Below, piece after piece: positions 63,401-64,000 of a DNA stretch of 64,000 nucleotides. Source of the stretch: Deltaproteobacteria bacterium. GTDB taxonomy: Bacteria > Myxococcota_A > UBA796 > UBA2385. Made by a program: the position numbers and the translations under genes. The notes beneath the pieces were generated by a model. That model saw nothing but the letters and a program-made list of their open reading frames with translations, had not been told where the DNA came from and made no database searches. The stretch is taken from contig JAEUKK010000100.1 in the NCBI GenBank assembly GCA_016792625.1, positions 62,001-126,000 of the forward strand, in the 5' to 3' direction. The stretch's first letter is position 1; every line of letters starts with the position of its first letter.

Positions 63401-64000
63401 TGAACGAGGGCGCGATCCGCTCCTACGCCGACGCCACCGAGGCGATCCGGCGTGAGGTGCGCCTCCGCCAGCGGAACGCGGCCGAAACGAAGAAGCTGAC
63501 CGAGCGCCAGGCCGCCATCCTCAAGGAGGGCGTCGCCGCGTGGATCGCCGAGCAGATGGAGCTGCCGGAGGGCTGGGAGTACGACCCCGGCGTCGCCTGG
63601 GACGACATCGGCATCGACCTGCTCATCATCGACGAGGCCCAGAACTACAAGAACCTGTACCTGCCCGAGCCACGCGAAGGTGGCGTGCCGCGCTTCATGG
63701 GCAACGCTGGCGAGGGCTCCAAGCGGGCGTGGCAGCTCGACTTCCGGTGCGCCGCCCTGCGTCGTCGCACGGGAGGCTCCGGGGTGGTGCTGCTCTCGGC
63801 GACCCCCGCCAAGAACAGCCCGCTCGAGTTCTACAACCTCATCCAGTACATCGACCAAGACGCTTGGTCGCGCATGGGGATCCGCGACCCCGAGCAGTTC
63901 ATCGACCGCTACCTCCGCATCGAGCTCAAGGCGGTGGTCGACAGCAAGATGGAGGTCGTCGAGCGCAGCGCCGTCGTGGGCTTCCAGAACCTCCATGAGC
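60486..64000 (+). pseudogene. Giant DNA methyltransferase-helicase (DarB-like architecture), frameshifted and 3' partial
   Basis: The ATG at 60486 overlaps the previous stop. The first frame carries an N6-adenine methyltransferase domain: YYTPTKVAREVARVI, motif I ALEPSAGIGRF, motif IV Asn279-Pro-Pro-Tyr (LANPPYGARG) and GVYLVPSGFLSG. Homologous sequence then shifts to the +1 frame near 61850: ARQLEESTAGLSEHAASAV onward, reading openly to the window end. That half has a SNF2-like helicase: Walker A FDVDVGKTYTGIAL, LLTYTALSR, Walker B LLIIDEAQNYKN, and LLSATPAKNS. Fused methyltransferase-helicase proteins of this sort resemble phage P1 DarB-type antirestriction and plasmid/ICE proteins. The break may be real decay or a sequencing error. 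The C-terminus is outside the window. Confidence 0.8.
61841..61866 (+). other. Probable frameshift site in the methyltransferase-helicase gene
   Basis: The first frame is family-like up to RPMCGACEIAREVVVFPR; the next frame is family-like from about ARSSIARQLEES. Between them lies a CCCCC run (61847-61851) in TTCCCCCGCGCGG, a typical slip or miscall site. One base gained or lost here would join the two frames. Confidence 0.6.

Noticed and set aside
61882..64000. Treating the helicase part as an independent gene with its own start
   Set aside because: Family-like sequence continues directly from the upstream half with no spacer or ribosome-binding site, so a frameshift in one gene is more likely.

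Overview
The window is very GC-rich and densely coded. It looks like a chromosome segment of a Myxococcota (deltaproteobacterial-type) bacterium. The grounds are a secreted protein with tandem DxDGDG/DCDD repeats ending in a MYXO-CTERM-like tail (GCGC, hydrophobic stretch, RRRR), a lexA gene preceded by a GTTCAG-type SOS box of the Myxococcus kind, GT-C membrane enzymes, a Hanks-type kinase, and a MoxR/DUF58/VWA cluster. Genus and species cannot be told from this sequence.

Chromosomal part (1 to about 39.1 kb). It opens with the 3' part of a large repeat-rich surface protein, then a convergent rhomboid-like membrane protein, a small secreted membrane protein and lexA. Next come an NtrB-type histidine kinase and two overlapping GT-C glycosyltransferase-like genes. 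A long, tightly overlapping operon follows (11.4-23.1 kb): a DUF4175-like coiled-coil membrane protein, a gluzincin peptidase with TPRs, MoxR ATPase, DUF58, BatA/VWA, DUF4159, and a VWA/amidotransferase-like protein. This is a MoxR/Bat-type envelope module. Then an alpha-2-macroglobulin lipoprotein with an intact CIEQ thioester sits directly before penicillin-binding protein 1C, followed by a transmembrane Ser/Thr kinase. A TonB-dependent receptor with an N-terminal TPR region, a lipoprotein, a GGQ-domain release-factor-like protein and a CheA-like kinase on the minus strand complete this part.

Accessory part (about 39.12 kb to the right edge). The CheA-like kinase lacks its 5' end: a stop codon lies directly upstream of its conserved HFYFF membrane segment, and mobile-type genes begin about 120 bp further on. 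I infer that this is the left edge, or a rearrangement scar, of a composite island. Its first cassette has five overlapping genes: adenine methyltransferase, unknown, XRE regulator, unknown, and a serine recombinase split by a 53-bp hairpin insert. The second is a defence block: type I restriction-modification in the order hsdR, fic, hsdM, hsdS, followed by a HipA-like kinase/DUF3037-like pair. The third is a Zn/Cd/Co-type resistance operon: a His/Cys-rich small protein, CzcC, CzcB, CzcA, a P1B ATPase and a SAM methyltransferase. That methyltransferase overlaps a very large methyltransferase-helicase gene of DarB-like architecture, which is frameshifted near 61.85 kb and runs off the window.

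No rRNA, tRNA or CRISPR array was recognised. The far end of the island is outside the window.
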